In this document: positions 1-12,051 of the stretch, piece by piece | Numbering within the stretch: position 1 is the first letter of the stretch | How the letters are laid out: each line of letters begins with the position of its first letter | Source of the DNA: Citrobacter werkmanii NBRC 105721 | GTDB taxonomy: Bacteria > Pseudomonadota > Gammaproteobacteria > Enterobacterales > Enterobacteriaceae | Direction: 5' to 3' | NCBI GenBank assembly: GCA_000759755.1 | Contig: BBMW01000002.1 | Coordinates: forward strand, 186,001 to 250,000 | Length of the DNA stretch: 64,000 bases | Program-made: the position numbers and the translations under genes | Notes under the pieces: model-generated | What the model was told of the DNA's origin: nothing | The model's database searches: none | The model's input: only the letters and a program-made list of their open reading frames with translations

Positions 1-46
1 GAATTTTATCAATCTGATCTGCGGCTTTTTGCGCAAACTGGCCTGA
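1..46 (+). CDS. xapA: Purine nucleoside phosphorylase 2 (xanthosine phosphorylase), C-terminal end only
   Basis: Only the last 14 codons and the TGA stop are in the window, in the frame beginning at base 2, ending in FLRKLA. The call rests mainly on position: it lies directly upstream of xapB on the same strand, where xapA is in E. coli. XapA cleaves xanthosine and other purine nucleosides with phosphate. The body of the protein is outside the window, so the identity cannot be tested here. Confidence 0.55.
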   Translation, partial: NFINLICGFLRKLA

Positions 47-59
47 ATAATTAGAAAAT

Positions 60-77
60 GACCCCGCTTGCGGGGTC
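60..77 (+). terminator. Hairpin between xapA and xapB
   Basis: GACCCCGC and GCGGGGTC pair perfectly around a TT, and TTACTTTTTT follows. It lies 13 bases after the xapA stop and 26 bases before the xapB start. It could partly terminate xapA transcription, lowering xapB expression relative to xapA. Confidence 0.6.
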
Positions 78-103
78 TTACTTTTTTGGCAAGGAACGGG
101 AAA

Positions 104-1360
104 ATGGGTATCGCATCTCGCTTAAAGCTCATGTCGTTTTTGCAATATTTCATCTGGGGAAGCTGGCTGGTCACCCTGGGTTCTTACATGATTAATACCC
201 TTGATTTTACCGGCGCGAATGTGGGTATGGTCTACAGTTCAAAAGGGCTGGCGGCGATAATCATGCCGGGCATTATGGGGATCATCGCCGATAAATGGCT
301 ACGCGCCGAACGCGCCTATATGCTTTGTCATCTGGTCTGCGCGGGGGTGTTGCTATACGCCACCACCGTTACTGATCCCCAGACGATGTTTTGGGTGATG
401 TTGGTTAACGCGATGGCATATATGCCGACGATTGCGTTATCGAACAGCGTCTCATACTCATGCCTTGCACAATCGGGTCAGGATCCGGTCACCGCTTTCC
501 CCCCCATTCGCGTGTTTGGCACTATAGGGTTTATTGTGGCCATGTGGACGGTGAGCCTGATGGGACTGGAGCTCAGCAGTGCGCAACTGTATATCGCTTC
601 TGGCGCATCGTTATTGCTGGCGCTGTATGCGTTGACGTTGCCGAAAATTCCGGTTGCAGAGAAGAAAGCGAACACAACGCTTGCCAGCAAGCTTGGGCTG
701 GATGCTTTTGTTTTGTTTAAAAATCCACGCATGGCTATCTTCTTTTTGTTTGCGATGATGTTGGGGGCGGTACTGCAAATCACTAATGTTTTCGGCAATC
801 CGTTCCTGCATGATTTTGCCCGTAATCCTGAGTTTGCCGACAGTTTTGTGGTGAAGTATCCCTCTATCCTGCTTTCAGTTTCGCAGATGGCGGAAGTGGG
901 CTTTATCCTCACCATCCCGTTCTTCCTCAAACGCTTTGGTATTAAAACGGTAATGCTAATGAGCATGCTGGCGTGGACGCTGCGCTTTGGTTTTTTTGCC
1001 TTTGGCGATCCGTCCCCGGTCGGCTTTGTTATGCTGCTGATGTCGATGATTGTCTACGGTTGCGCGTTTGATTTCTTCAATATTTCAGGATCGGTGTTTG
1101 TAGAGCAGGAAGTGAGTTCTAACATTCGCGCCAGTGCGCAGGGGCTATTTATGACGATGGTCAACGGCGTGGGCGCTTGGGTGGGTTCAATCCTGAGCGG
1201 GATGGCGGTAGATTACTTCTCTGTCGATGGCGTTAAGGATTGGCAAACCATCTGGCTGGTGTTTGCCGCGTATGCGTTAGCGCTTGCGGTTATCTTTGCG
1301 TTGTTCTTCAAATATAAACATGACCCTGAACGGCGGGTGCAGAAATCACTGGCACATTAA
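104..1360 (+). CDS. xapB: Xanthosine permease, MFS nucleoside:H+ symporter
   Basis: 418 residues, the same length as E. coli XapB and recognisably collinear with it, beginning MGIASRLKLMSFLQYFIWG. The protein is almost entirely hydrophobic helices, as expected for a twelve-helix inner-membrane NupG-family symporter that imports xanthosine with protons. An upstream in-frame TTG at 68 would overlap the hairpin. The ATG at 104 has a good ribosome site (AAGGAACGGG) and matches the family start. It follows xapA and precedes the regulator xapR on the same strand. Confidence 0.95.
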   Translation: MGIASRLKLMSFLQYFIWGSWLVTLGSYMINTLDFTGANVGMVYSSKGLAAIIMPGIMGIIADKWLRAERAYMLCHLVCAGVLLYATTVTDPQTMFWVMLVNAMAYMPTIALSNSVSYSCLAQSGQDPVTAFPPIRVFGTIGFIVAMWTVSLMGLELSSAQLYIASGASLLLALYALTLPKIPVAEKKANTTLASKLGLDAFVLFKNPRMAIFFLFAMMLGAVLQITNVFGNPFLHDFARNPEFADSFVVKYPSILLSVSQMAEVGFILTIPFFLKRFGIKTVMLMSMLAWTLRFGFFAFGDPSPVGFVMLLMSMIVYGCAFDFFNISGSVFVEQEVSSNIRASAQGLFMTMVNGVGAWVGSILSGMAVDYFSVDGVKDWQTIWLVFAAYALALAVIFALFFKYKHDPERRVQKSLAH

Positions 1361-1461
1361 CGTGACATTAGCGGCGGGGTCCTGATACCTGCCGTTTCAT
1401 GTTCTGCGCTGCGATGTGGTAACTTTGCGCATTATCCTTTGTCCTCAGGAGCGCACTATCC

Positions 1462-2346
1462 ATGGAACGCACGCACCGTATCGATCTGAAGTTACTGCGT
1501 TATTTTCTTGCTGTCGCAGAAGAACTGCATTTTGGACGCGCTGCTGCTCGCCTGAATATGTCGCAACCACCGCTCAGTACGCATATTAAAGAGCTGGAAC
1601 AACAGCTCGGCACTTTGCTATTTATCCGACATTCTCGCAGTGTAGCCTTAACTCACGCCGGAAAAATTTTGATGGAAGAGTCGCGCCGATTGCTATCCAG
1701 TGCGAATCAGGCGCTGGCGAGAGTCGAGCAGATTGGTCGCGGCGAGGCGGGGCGGATTGAGCTTGGTGTTATCGGGACGGCGATGTGGGGGAAAATGCGC
1801 CCCGTGATGCGGCGTTTCTTAAAAGATAACCCTAACGTTGAGGTGCTGTTTCGCGAGAACATGCCTGCAATGCAGATGACGATGCTGGAACGACGTGAAC
1901 TGGATGCGGGAATTTGGCGGATGGCCACTGAGCCTTCTCCTGGATTTACCAGCCTGCGTTTGCACGAATCCTCTTTTCTGGTGGCGATGCCAGAAGAGCA
2001 TCCCCTGGCTGAACTTGCCGCGATACCATTGGAAGCGTTGCGGAACGAATATTTTGTCACAATGCCGTCCATTCATACCGACTGGGCATTTTTACAGCGC
2101 GTTTGCCAAAGCGCCGGATTTTCGCCAATGATTATTCGCGAGGTGAAGGAGCCGCAAACGGTGTTGGCGATGATCAGTATGGGGGTTGGAATTACGTTGA
2201 TTGCAGACAGTTATGCGCAGATGAGCTGGCCGGGTGTGGTGTTCCGTCCGTTAGAGGAACGTATTCCGGCAGATTTGTATATTGTGTATGACCAGCAACA
2301 GGCGACGCCAGCACTGGAGAAACTGGTGGCAGCGTTAACGGTATGA
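1462..2346 (+). CDS. xapR: LysR-type activator of the xanthosine operon
   Basis: 294 residues, the typical LysR length. The N-terminal winged HTH is clear (about residues 8–66, with LKLLRYFLAVAEELHFGRAA and the PPLS recognition segment). A periplasmic-binding-like effector domain follows from about residue 90. XapR activates xapAB in response to xanthosine in E. coli. The gene is 101 bases downstream of xapB with its own leader, and CAGGAGCG precedes the ATG. Confidence 0.93.
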   Translation: MERTHRIDLKLLRYFLAVAEELHFGRAAARLNMSQPPLSTHIKELEQQLGTLLFIRHSRSVALTHAGKILMEESRRLLSSANQALARVEQIGRGEAGRIELGVIGTAMWGKMRPVMRRFLKDNPNVEVLFRENMPAMQMTMLERRELDAGIWRMATEPSPGFTSLRLHESSFLVAMPEEHPLAELAAIPLEALRNEYFVTMPSIHTDWAFLQRVCQSAGFSPMIIREVKEPQTVLAMISMGVGITLIADSYAQMSWPGVVFRPLEERIPADLYIVYDQQQATPALEKLVAALTV

Positions 2347-2353
2347 TGACTGT

Positions 2354-2429
2354 GCCGGATGGCGACTAAAGTCTTATCCGGCCTACGTGTCAGGCCGTCT
2401 GTAGGCCTGATAAGCGCAGTGCATCAGGC
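2354..2429 (+). repeat. REP (BIME-type) element, two inverted units
   Basis: Unit one (2354–2386) runs from GCCGGAT through CTTATCCGGCCTAC. Unit two (2401–2429) begins GTAGGCCTGATAAGCG and ends GCATCAGGC in inverted orientation. These match the palindromic units common in Escherichia, Salmonella and Citrobacter. It follows xapR and probably protects its mRNA 3' end. Confidence 0.8.
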
Positions 2430-2464
2430 AAGCAGATTCTGAATCGTTGAATTTTGCGCATAGC

Positions 2465-2491
2465 AAAAAGGCGCCTTTAGGGCGCCTTTTT
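2465..2491 (-). terminator. Terminator of the Val/Lys tRNA operon
   Basis: AAAAAGGCGCC pairs with GGCGCCTTTTT around a five-base loop. On the minus strand it begins five bases after the lysV CCA end and closes with a T-run. The symmetry means it could also stop transcription from xapR. Confidence 0.88.
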
Positions 2492-2495
2492 ACAT

Positions 2496-2571
2496 TGGTG
2501 GGTCGTGCAGGATTCGAACCTGCGACCAATTGATTAAAAGTCAACTGCTCTACCAACTGAGCTAACGACCC
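2496..2571 (-). tRNA. lysV: tRNA-Lys(UUU)
   Basis: A 76-base gene with encoded CCA, acceptor stem GGGTCGT/ACGACCC, anticodon loop CTTTTAA (anticodon UUU) and T-arm GGTTCGAATCC. It is the last gene of a four-tRNA operon, four bases after valY. Confidence 0.97.
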
Positions 2572-2575
2572 GAAG

Positions 2576-2651
2576 TGGTGGGTGATGACGGGATCGAACC
2601 GCCGACCCCCTCCTTGTAAGGGAGGTGCTCTCCCAGCTGAGCTAATCACCC
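2576..2651 (-). tRNA. valY: tRNA-Val(UAC), third operon copy
   Basis: 76 bases with encoded CCA, acceptor stem GGGTGAT/ATCACCC and anticodon loop CTTACAA (anticodon UAC). Its sequence appears identical to the copy at 2698. Confidence 0.97.
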
Positions 2652-2697
2652 ACTTCGGTACTTCACATTTTAACAAGAAATCCAGCTGGCGAGAAAG

Positions 2698-2773
2698 TGG
2701 TGGGTGATGACGGGATCGAACCGCCGACCCCCTCCTTGTAAGGGAGGTGCTCTCCCAGCTGAGCTAATCACCC
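2698..2773 (-). tRNA. valX: tRNA-Val(UAC), second operon copy
   Basis: 76 bases with encoded CCA, and the same anticodon UAC and stems as its neighbours. It is separated from valY by 46 bases of processing spacer. Confidence 0.97.
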
Positions 2774-2819
2774 ACTTCTCAATTTCTTGTTTTACACGGC
2801 GGAGACTACATAAAGTAGT

Positions 2820-2895
2820 TGGTGGGTGATGACGGGTTCGAACCGCCGACCCCCTCCTTGTAAGGGAGGTGCTCTCCCAGCTGAGCTAATCACCC
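2820..2895 (-). tRNA. valU: tRNA-Val(UAC), first operon copy
   Basis: 76 bases with encoded CCA and anticodon UAC. It differs from the other two Val copies by one base in the T-loop (GGTTCGAACCC rather than GGTTCGATCCC). It is the promoter-proximal tRNA. Confidence 0.97.
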
Positions 2896-2912
2896 CCGCT
2901 GTGTGGAGTCGC

Positions 2913-2940
2913 ATTATAGGGAGAGTTGAAAATGAGTCAA
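2913..2940 (-). promoter_or_regulatory. Sigma-70 promoter of the valU-valX-valY-lysV operon
   Basis: On the minus strand TTGACT, a 16-base spacer and a perfect TATAAT are followed by a GC-rich discriminator (GCGACTCC). The arrangement is typical of a stringently controlled stable-RNA promoter. It ends 17 bases before valU. Confidence 0.88.
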
Positions 2941-3060
2941 CGCATTTTCTAAAGAAATTGTTCGTTCGTCGTAAATTTAAACAAAACGATCGCAAAACAA
3001 TCCATGCAGCATGATTTGTATACGAAAATGGCAAAGCGTGATGTTCCAACCCGATCAACA

Positions 3061-3088
3061 TTGAGGAATCAGACCACAGTGATAGAAT
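3061..3088 (+). promoter_or_regulatory. Probable gltX promoter
   Basis: TTGAGG, 16 bases and TAGAAT lie 66 bases upstream of the gltX ATG on the same strand. It is a moderate sigma-70 match placed where a short leader would be expected. Confidence 0.5.
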
Positions 3089-3153
3089 ACGAGCCTGATA
3101 ATCTTCCCTGGATTTGCCGGTTGTCGGCATCTTTATAAACGTAAGGCCATTTC

Positions 3154-4569
3154 ATGAAAATCAAAACTCGCTTCGCGCCAAGCCCGACAGGTTACCTGCA
3201 CGTCGGCGGTGCGCGTACTGCTCTTTATTCCTGGCTTTTTGCACGTAACCATGGCGGTGAGTTTGTGCTGCGTATTGAAGACACCGATCTCGAACGCTCC
3301 ACGCCGGAAGCTATTGAAGCCATTATGGATGGTATGAACTGGCTGAATTTGGAATGGGATGAAGGCCCGTACTTCCAGACCAAACGTTTTGATCGCTACA
3401 ACGCTGTTATTGATGAAATGCTGGAAGCAGGCACCGCATATAAGTGCTACTGCTCCAAAGAGCGCCTGGATGCGCTGCGCGAAGAGCAGATGGCGAACGG
3501 TGAGAAGCCGCGTTACGACGGCCGCTGCCGCCATGGTCATGAGCACCATGCCGCCGACGAGCCGTGCGTGGTGCGTTTTGCCAACCCGCAGGACGGTTCC
3601 GTTATTTTTGACGATCAGATCCGTGGGCCGATCGAATTCAGTAACCAGGAGCTGGACGATCTGATCATCCGCCGTACCGACGGTTCCCCGACCTACAACT
3701 TCTGTGTGGTGGTCGACGACTGGGATATGGAAATTACCCACGTTATTCGTGGCGAAGACCATATCAATAACACCCCGCGTCAGATCAACATCCTGAAAGC
3801 GCTGAACGCGCCGGTGCCGGTTTACGCGCACGTGTCGATGATCAACGGCGACGACGGTAAAAAACTCTCTAAACGTCACGGTGCGGTCAGCGTGATGCAG
3901 TACCGCGATGACGGCTACCTGCCGGAAGCGCTGCTGAACTATCTGGTACGCTTGGGCTGGTCCAGCGGCGATCAGGAAATCTTCACCCGTGAAGAGATGA
4001 TTAAACTGTTCTCCCTCGGTGCGGTGAGCAAGTCTGCGAGCGCGTTCAACACTGAAAAACTGCAGTGGTTGAACCATCACTACATTAATGCGCTGGCGCC
4101 GGAATATGTGGCAACGCATCTGCAATGGCACATTGAGCAGGAAAATATCGATACCCGCGTTGGGCCTCAACTGTCTGAGCTGGTGAAACTGCTGGGCGAG
4201 CGTTGTAAGACTCTGAAAGAGATGGCGCAGAGCTGCCGCTACTTCTACGAAGACTTTGCTGAGTTCGATGCCGACGCGGCGAAGAAACACCTGCGTCCGG
4301 TTGCGCGTCAGCCTCTGGAAGTGGTTCGCGACAAACTGGCCGCCATTACCGAGTGGACGGCAGAAAACGTCCACCACGCGATTCAGGCAACCGCTGATGA
4401 GCTGGAAGTGGGCATGGGTAAAGTTGGGATGCCGCTGCGTGTCGCGGTAACCGGCGCGGGTCAGTCCCCGGCGTTAGACGTCACGGTGCATGCGATTGGC
4501 AAATCCCGCAGCGTTGAGCGTATTAACAAAGCGCTGGCGTTTATTGCAGAGCGTGAAAGTCAGCAGTAA
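3154..4569 (+). CDS. gltX: Glutamyl-tRNA synthetase
   Basis: 471 residues, the E. coli length. Class I signatures are present: the HIGH-like [11 protein letters not shown] at the N-terminus and the KMSKS-like KLSKRHG in the middle. The zinc-ligand cluster CYC...CRHGH lies around residues 98–127, and the C-terminal half forms the anticodon-binding helical domain. It charges tRNA-Glu in the cytoplasm, which also feeds tetrapyrrole synthesis. The bracketing by tRNA genes is conserved in E. coli. A long antisense reading frame here is a composition shadow. Confidence 0.98.
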   Translation: MKIKTRFAPSPTGYLHVGGARTALYSWLFARNHGGEFVLRIEDTDLERSTPEAIEAIMDGMNWLNLEWDEGPYFQTKRFDRYNAVIDEMLEAGTAYKCYCSKERLDALREEQMANGEKPRYDGRCRHGHEHHAADEPCVVRFANPQDGSVIFDDQIRGPIEFSNQELDDLIIRRTDGSPTYNFCVVVDDWDMEITHVIRGEDHINNTPRQINILKALNAPVPVYAHVSMINGDDGKKLSKRHGAVSVMQYRDDGYLPEALLNYLVRLGWSSGDQEIFTREEMIKLFSLGAVSKSASAFNTEKLQWLNHHYINALAPEYVATHLQWHIEQENIDTRVGPQLSELVKLLGERCKTLKEMAQSCRYFYEDFAEFDADAAKKHLRPVARQPLEVVRDKLAAITEWTAENVHHAIQATADELEVGMGKVGMPLRVAVTGAGQSPALDVTVHAIGKSRSVERINKALAFIAERESQQ

Positions 4570-4590
4570 TTCAGGCTGATTGATGACACA

Positions 4591-4618
4591 ACGGCAGGAT
4601 GCACTCCTGCCGTTTTTT
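4591..4618 (+). terminator. gltX terminator
   Basis: ACGGCAGGA and TCCTGCCGT form a strong stem around TGCAC, followed by TTTTTTT. It begins 21 bases after the gltX stop. Confidence 0.92.
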
Positions 4619-4624
4619 TATCCG

Positions 4625-5017
4625 TTATTCAGACTCATCAATCCCCAGACGGATAAGGAAATTACGAATCCCTTCGCGCGAGATATACATCGCCAGCTTT
4701 TCTTGTTCCGTTGGAGACATATTATCCAGCGCGCTAATTATCTGGCGGCAGGCATGGCTGCGCACTACATGGGTGTATTCTGCCAGCGGCTCTTCAGCCT
4801 GATAAACCTCAGGAACTTTGCGAAAAGCGGGAATGTTGAGCAGAAACGTGCGGACGCCGGAGTCGATATGAATAAGTCTTGCACGACCACCTTTAACACC
4901 GGGAAATTTTTCGGTGGTCCAGTTTTGTTCTCTGATCCAACGATTGACGGTTTGTTTGGCGACCCCGAGACATTCCGCCAGCTCTTCGGTCGTCATTTTG
5001 CTGCGTAATTTTTTCAT
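4625..5017 (-). CDS. yfeD: Putative DNA-binding protein YfeD
   Basis: 130 residues. The N-terminal HTH of the MerR/phage-repressor type (MTTEELAECLGVAKQTVNRWIR) is followed by a basic strand (GVKGGRARLIHID) shared with YfeC. The C-terminus carries an EKLAMYISREGIRNFLIRLGI segment also seen in YfeC. It lies one base downstream of yfeC on the same strand, so the pair are translationally linked paralogues. The targets are not known. Confidence 0.9.
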   Translation of the reverse strand: MKKLRSKMTTEELAECLGVAKQTVNRWIREQNWTTEKFPGVKGGRARLIHIDSGVRTFLLNIPAFRKVPEVYQAEEPLAEYTHVVRSHACRQIISALDNMSPTEQEKLAMYISREGIRNFLIRLGIDESE

Positions 5018-5018
5018 A

Positions 5019-5381
5019 TTATTTGTTATCGCGGATCCCTAAGCGTTGTAATAAACCCGTAATGCCTTCACGCAGGATCAGTGACGTAAACATTTTCTGT
5101 TCTGACGGTGTCATCTCTTTGGCGAGCCTAATCAGCAGAGCTTCAATAGAGGTATCGCCGGATAACGATAAGTTATCTGATAAACCTTCGGCTGAACGCT
5201 CGGCGCTGCGAATGTATTCACGAACTTGTTCGGTGACGTGAACCAGACGGGCTTTACCGCCCTGAACGCCTGGTTTTGGTGATGTAGCCCAACCTTCCTT
5301 GCGCACCCATTTATTGATGGTCTGTCGGCTGTATCCGGTCAGATTAGCAAGCTCTTCTGGCGTCATCCGTTCCTTGAACAT
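5019..5381 (-). CDS. yfeC: Putative DNA-binding protein YfeC
   Basis: 120 residues. The N-terminal HTH (MTPEELANLTGYSRQTINKWVR) and GVQGGKARLVHV segment match YfeD. The C-terminal LILREGITGLLQRLGIRD is a second shared block. It is the first gene of the yfeC-yfeD pair. A related HTH pair occupies the same place next to gltX in E. coli. The role is unassigned. The sequence supports only DNA binding and probably dimer formation. Confidence 0.9.
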   Translation of the reverse strand: MFKERMTPEELANLTGYSRQTINKWVRKEGWATSPKPGVQGGKARLVHVTEQVREYIRSAERSAEGLSDNLSLSGDTSIEALLIRLAKEMTPSEQKMFTSLILREGITGLLQRLGIRDNK

Positions 5382-5541
5382 AACGATTCCCTGAATAGTC
5401 GTGGGGTTAATTAGTGGTTCATTTTATAGCACCATTTTAGTAGAAACCGTGACGCGTTTAACTACTGAATGCGAGTTGTTACGCAATGTTCTTCATTTGA
5501 CTGCTTTTTCAGCGATTGAATTCTATGAGCTAATTTTGCCG

Positions 5542-5570
5542 TTGACACACGCGAAGGGAATTCATATGAT
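5542..5570 (+). promoter_or_regulatory. Promoter of the tRNA-Ala pair
   Basis: A perfect TTGACA, a 17-base spacer and TATGAT are followed by the GC-rich discriminator GCCGCCCG, 33 bases before the first tRNA. The AT-rich stretch upstream of it could hold an UP element or Fis sites. Confidence 0.88.
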
Positions 5571-5602
5571 GCCGCCCGTCAACTCGACAAGCTTTACGTG
5601 AC

Positions 5603-5678
<76 letters not shown>

Positions 5679-5720
5679 AATTTAATCCCAATGAATTTGG
5701 TATGTACGTAAAAGCATCGT

Positions 5721-5796
<76 letters not shown>

Positions 5797-5803
5797 AAAT
5801 TTA

Positions 5804-5832
5804 AACCCTCGCTGAAAAGCGGGGGTTTTTTG
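5804..5832 (+). terminator. Terminator of the tRNA-Ala operon
   Basis: AACCCTCGCT pairs with AGCGGGGGTT (one G·T pair) around GAAA and is followed by a T-run. It starts eight bases after alaX. Confidence 0.9.
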
Positions 5833-5890
5833 TTTCTGCATCCTGCCAGTTCTCACTCTCTGTCTCTTTGGTTTGCTGAATAGCAGACAT

Positions 5891-5915
5891 AAAAAAACCG
5901 GGGAAATCTCCCCGG
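5891..5915 (-). terminator. nupC terminator
   Basis: On the minus strand ACCGGGGA pairs with TCCCCGGT around GATT and is followed by TTTTTT. It begins 28 bases after the nupC stop. Confidence 0.9.
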
Positions 5916-5942
5916 TCTTGTCACAATTACGTTGCCTGACGC

Positions 5943-7145
5943 TTACAGCACCAGAGCTGCAATGGACGCGGACAGTACGCTCACCAGCGTAGAGCCGTAT
6001 ACCAGCTTCAGACCAAAGCGGGACACCACGTTACCTTGCTCTTCGTTCAGGCCTTTAATCGCACCGGCGATAATCCCGATAGAAGAGAAGTTAGCGAAGG
6101 AGACCAGGAACACAGAGATGATGCCTTCGGCGCGTGGAGAGAGCGTAGAGGCGATTTTCTGCAGATCCATCATCGCGACGAATTCGTTAGAAACCAGTTT
6201 GGTTGCCATGATACTGCCCACCTGCAGCGCTTCGCTGGACGGCACACCCATCACCCATGCAACAGGGTAGAAGATGTAGCCCAGGATGCCCTGGAAGGAG
6301 ATGCTGTAGCCAAACCAACCGGTTACGGTAGCGAACAGGGCGTTCAGGGCGGCGATCAGCGCAATGAAACCAATCAGCATGGCTGCAACGATAATGGCTA
6401 CTTTGAAACCTGCCAGGATGTATTCACCCAGCATTTCGAAGAAGCTCTGACCTTCGTGCAGGTTAGACATCTGAATATTTTCTTCGCTGGCATCAACGGT
6501 GTAGGGGTTGATCAGCGACAGCACGATGAAGGTGCTGAACATGTTCAGAACCAGCGCAGCAACCACGTACTTCGGCTCCAGCATGGTCATATACGCGCCG
6601 ACGATAGACATGGAAACGGTCGACATCGCCGTTGCAGCCATGGTGTACATACGGTTGCGGGACATTTTGCCGAGAATATCTTTATAGGCGATAAAGTTCT
6701 CGGACTGACCCAGGATCAGGGAGCTGACGGCGTTGAAGGATTCCAGCTTGCCCATACCGTTGACTTTGGATAACAGGAAACCAATCGCGCGAATAACAAC
6801 CGGTAGAACGCGGATGTGCTGCAAAATACCGATCAGCGCGGAAATGAAGACGATCGGGCAAAGCACTTTCAGGAAGAAGAATGCCAGGCCTTTGTCGTTC
6901 ATGCTGCCGAAGACAAAGTTTGTCCCTTCATTAGCGAAGCCGAGCAGTTTTTCAAACATCTCGGAGAAGCCTCTCACGAAGCCCAGACCGACATCAGAGT
7001 TCAGGAAGAACCATGCCAGTAACACTTCAATAACAAGCAGTTGAATAACATAACGAATGCGGATTTTTTTACGGTCACTGCTTACCAGCAGTGCGAGTAC
7101 CGCAACCACGGCAAGGGCCAGGACAAAATGAAGAACGCGGTCCAT
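5943..7145 (-). CDS. nupC: Concentrative nucleoside:H+ symporter
   Basis: 400 residues, the E. coli NupC length, beginning [20 protein letters not shown]. It is a multi-helix inner-membrane protein of the CNT family with the conserved [20 protein letters not shown] core and the GQSENF motif involved in nucleoside binding. It imports pyrimidine nucleosides and adenosine with protons. It stands alone, divergent from mntH, with a CRP-like site upstream, in keeping with CRP/CytR control of its E. coli counterpart. Confidence 0.97.
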   Translation of the reverse strand: MDRVLHFVLALAVVAVLALLVSSDRKKIRIRYVIQLLVIEVLLAWFFLNSDVGLGFVRGFSEMFEKLLGFANEGTNFVFGSMNDKGLAFFFLKVLCPIVFISALIGILQHIRVLPVVIRAIGFLLSKVNGMGKLESFNAVSSLILGQSENFIAYKDILGKMSRNRMYTMAATAMSTVSMSIVGAYMTMLEPKYVVAALVLNMFSTFIVLSLINPYTVDASEENIQMSNLHEGQSFFEMLGEYILAGFKVAIIVAAMLIGFIALIAALNALFATVTGWFGYSISFQGILGYIFYPVAWVMGVPSSEALQVGSIMATKLVSNEFVAMMDLQKIASTLSPRAEGIISVFLVSFANFSSIGIIAGAIKGLNEEQGNVVSRFGLKLVYGSTLVSVLSASIAALVL

Positions 7146-7240
7146 ATTTGCTCCAAATATGAGGCAGGTTTAGTTTTCGTGCACATTCTATGTAACAACC
7201 ATAAAGAAAACGAGATCAAACACACACTATAATAAGGACC

Positions 7241-7256
7241 TGTGACGAGATTCAAA
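7241..7256 (-). promoter_or_regulatory. Candidate CRP site upstream of nupC
   Basis: TGTGA, six bases and TCAAA match the CRP consensus in nine of ten conserved positions. A second weaker half-site (GTTTGATCTCG read on the minus strand) lies about 30 bases closer to nupC, next to a TATTAT -10-like sequence. Two CRP sites around a CytR site would be the expected pattern, but the CytR part was not resolved. Confidence 0.45.
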
Positions 7257-7421
7257 ATTAGTGATCGGTGATACACTTCCGTTATGTTGAGTAGGGAAGT
7301 GAAAAGTTATGTCATTGTGCTAATCTCATAACAATAATCAAACATCTCACCAGTCTTTCAAGAATCCTTATCGATCCATAGACAAAAGCTATCAGAGAAA
7401 TCAACTTCACCCATTAAAATG

Positions 7422-7440
7422 AATTTGATAATCATTCTCA
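7422..7440 (+). promoter_or_regulatory. Fur box in the mntH promoter
   Basis: AATTTGATAATCATTCTCA closely fits the 19-base Fur consensus GATAATGATAATCATTATC. It lies 50 bases before mntH. Iron repression of mntH through Fur is established in E. coli and Salmonella. Confidence 0.75.
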
Positions 7441-7454
7441 ATAAGCGTAGCTTG

Positions 7455-7476
7455 AAACATAGCAAAGGCTATGTTT
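7455..7476 (+). promoter_or_regulatory. MntR operator of mntH
   Basis: AAACATAGC and GCTATGTTT form a near-perfect palindrome around AAAG, matching the known MntR box of mntH. It sits immediately upstream of the ribosome site, so Mn-loaded MntR would block transcription. Confidence 0.88.
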
Positions 7477-7480
7477 CTGA

Positions 7481-8728
<1,248 letters not shown>

Positions 8729-8730
8729 AA

Positions 8731-8756
8731 ACAAAAGAGCCCGTAGGCTCTTTTGT
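8731..8756 (+). terminator. Bidirectional terminator between mntH and ypeC
   Basis: ACAAAAGAGCC and GGCTCTTTTGT form a perfect 11-base-pair stem around CGTA, with the T-rich arm serving both strands. It separates the convergent mntH and ypeC genes. Confidence 0.88.
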
Positions 8757-8760
8757 TACA

Positions 8761-9087
8761 TTAATGATGATGTTTGTGGCCGCGCCCGCGACCGCGATGG
8801 TCGTCACGGTCATTCCAGCCTTCACGATAGCCGCGCTCATAAGCTTTACGTTTATCCCAGCCACGATGATAGCCATTGTCATGACGCCACCAGCGGTTTT
8901 TGCGCCACTCATAGTTATGATGCCAGTAATCCCGGTCGCGCCAGCGGCCGCCATCCCAGTAGTTACCGTAATTATCGCGATCGCCAATTTGCAATTTTAT
9001 TGATGGCAGCAGGGTGATTTCGCCAGCGTTCGCGGCCAGCGGGGTAAAAGCCAATAAGACTGCCGCCAGAATCAGTGACCTGAACAT
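8761..9087 (-). CDS. ypeC: Secreted His/Arg/Trp-rich protein YpeC
   Basis: 108 residues. A signal peptide ([21 protein letters not shown], cleavage after about residue 21) is followed by [17 protein letters not shown] and then a tail extremely rich in Arg, Trp, Tyr, Asp and His, ending in four His-containing residues (HKHHH). The same protein adjoins mntH in E. coli. The start has a strong ribosome site (GAAGGAG). The function is unknown. The periplasmic His-rich tail beside a metal transporter allows metal binding, but that is a guess. Confidence 0.92.
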   Translation of the reverse strand: MFRSLILAAVLLAFTPLAANAGEITLLPSIKLQIGDRDNYGNYWDGGRWRDRDYWHHNYEWRKNRWWRHDNGYHRGWDKRKAYERGYREGWNDRDDHRGRGRGHKHHH

Positions 9088-9224
9088 TTTTACTCTCCTT
9101 CACGATCGAGCCGTAGCCGGCCTGTTAACGTAATATTACGGGGCAGTAAAGCCCCGTTTCATCGCCTTAACTCTTAAATCGCGAGCGAGAGCACTTTTTG
9201 TTAATAAATGTGTCTTTATTTCAA

Positions 9225-10214
9225 TCAGCTCAGAATGGCATCAATTTCCGCGCACTCTTCGGCAGAGAAATGACGGTTTGCCAGCATGCCAACGGCGTCT
9301 TCAATTTGCGCGGGTTTACTGGCGCCAATCAACACCGAGGTGACCTTGTCTTCCCGTAATACCCACGCGAGCGCCATCTGAGAAAGTTTTTGTCCCCGAC
9401 GTTCTGCCAGCGCGTTCAGCGCACGGACCTTTTCCAGTTTTTGTGGCGTTAACTGGTCCGGGTTAAGAAAACGGCTGGAGCTTGCCGCGCGCGAGTCCGC
9501 AGGAATACCGTTCAGGTAGCGGTCGGTTAATTGCCCACCCGCCAGTGGCGAGAAGGCGATACTGCCAACCCCCTTTTCCTGTAATAGCGACAGCAGGCCA
9601 CTTTCGACCCAACGTTCAAACAGGGAATATTTAGGCTGGTGGATAAGGCAGGGAGTGCCTAAATCGTCGAGTATTTCAATCGCCTGCCTGGCAAGCTCCG
9701 CCGGATAATTAGACAGTCCGACATATAGCGCTTTACCCTGACGGACAATATGATCCAGCGCGCGCATGGTTTCTCTGAGCGGCGTTTCAGGATCGGGCCG
9801 GTGGTGATAGAAGATATCAACATACTCCAGCCCCAGGCGTTTGAGGCTTTGATCGAGGCTGGCAATCAGGTATTTGCGTGATCCCCAGTCGCCGTAGGGC
9901 CCCTCCCACATGGTGTAACCAGCTTTGGTGGAGATGACCAGCTCGTCCCGCCACGGTAAAAAATCTTCCTGCAGAATGCGGCCAAAATTTCGCTCCGCTG
10001 AGCCCGGCGGTGGACCATAGTTATTCGCCAGGTCAAAATGATTAATTCCCAGATCGAATGCGCGCTGTAACAGAGCCCGACTGTTCTCTACCTGCGTGGC
10101 ATCACCAAAATTATGCCACAAACCCAAAGAGACAATCGGGAGTTTGAGGCCGCTCTGGCCGCAGCGGCGATACTCCATTGTTTGATAGCGATTTTCATCA
10201 GCCTGATAAACCAT
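9225..10214 (-). CDS. Aldo-keto reductase, YghZ/Gpr-like
   Basis: 329 residues, a full-length AKR barrel. Conserved features are the DLANNYGPPPGSAE segment carrying the catalytic Asp and Tyr, the STKAGY Lys, the YHH motif in strand 4, and the SVLIGASKPAQIE cofactor-binding segment. It most resembles YghZ (L-glyceraldehyde 3-phosphate reductase), which is a little longer at the C-terminus. Salmonella has a counterpart beside ipdC. It is divergent from ipdC with a shared promoter region. AGGAGG lies six bases before the ATG. The substrate cannot be assigned. Confidence 0.85.
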   Translation of the reverse strand: MVYQADENRYQTMEYRRCGQSGLKLPIVSLGLWHNFGDATQVENSRALLQRAFDLGINHFDLANNYGPPPGSAERNFGRILQEDFLPWRDELVISTKAGYTMWEGPYGDWGSRKYLIASLDQSLKRLGLEYVDIFYHHRPDPETPLRETMRALDHIVRQGKALYVGLSNYPAELARQAIEILDDLGTPCLIHQPKYSLFERWVESGLLSLLQEKGVGSIAFSPLAGGQLTDRYLNGIPADSRAASSSRFLNPDQLTPQKLEKVRALNALAERRGQKLSQMALAWVLREDKVTSVLIGASKPAQIEDAVGMLANRHFSAEECAEIDAILS

Positions 10215-10287
10215 GTAGCCTCCTGTCGGATAACGTGTGTCATTGAGTGTATACGTTTACATAAAGCAGGCGGCAATGAATTTTTAA

Positions 10288-12051
<1,764 letters not shown>

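Noticed and set aside
2383-3130. Two minus-strand frames across the tRNA operon
   Set aside because: They translate tRNA-Lys/Val genes and their promoter; the repeated GRAPPLQGGGRRF text is tRNA-derived.
3133-4377. 414-residue open frame antisense to gltX
   Set aside because: It lies wholly opposite a certain essential gene and has the Val/His/Arg-rich composition typical of a shadow of GC-rich coding DNA.
6036-6773. 245-residue frame antisense to nupC
   Set aside because: Gln/His/Gly-rich low-complexity translation opposite a certain gene; no recognisable domain.
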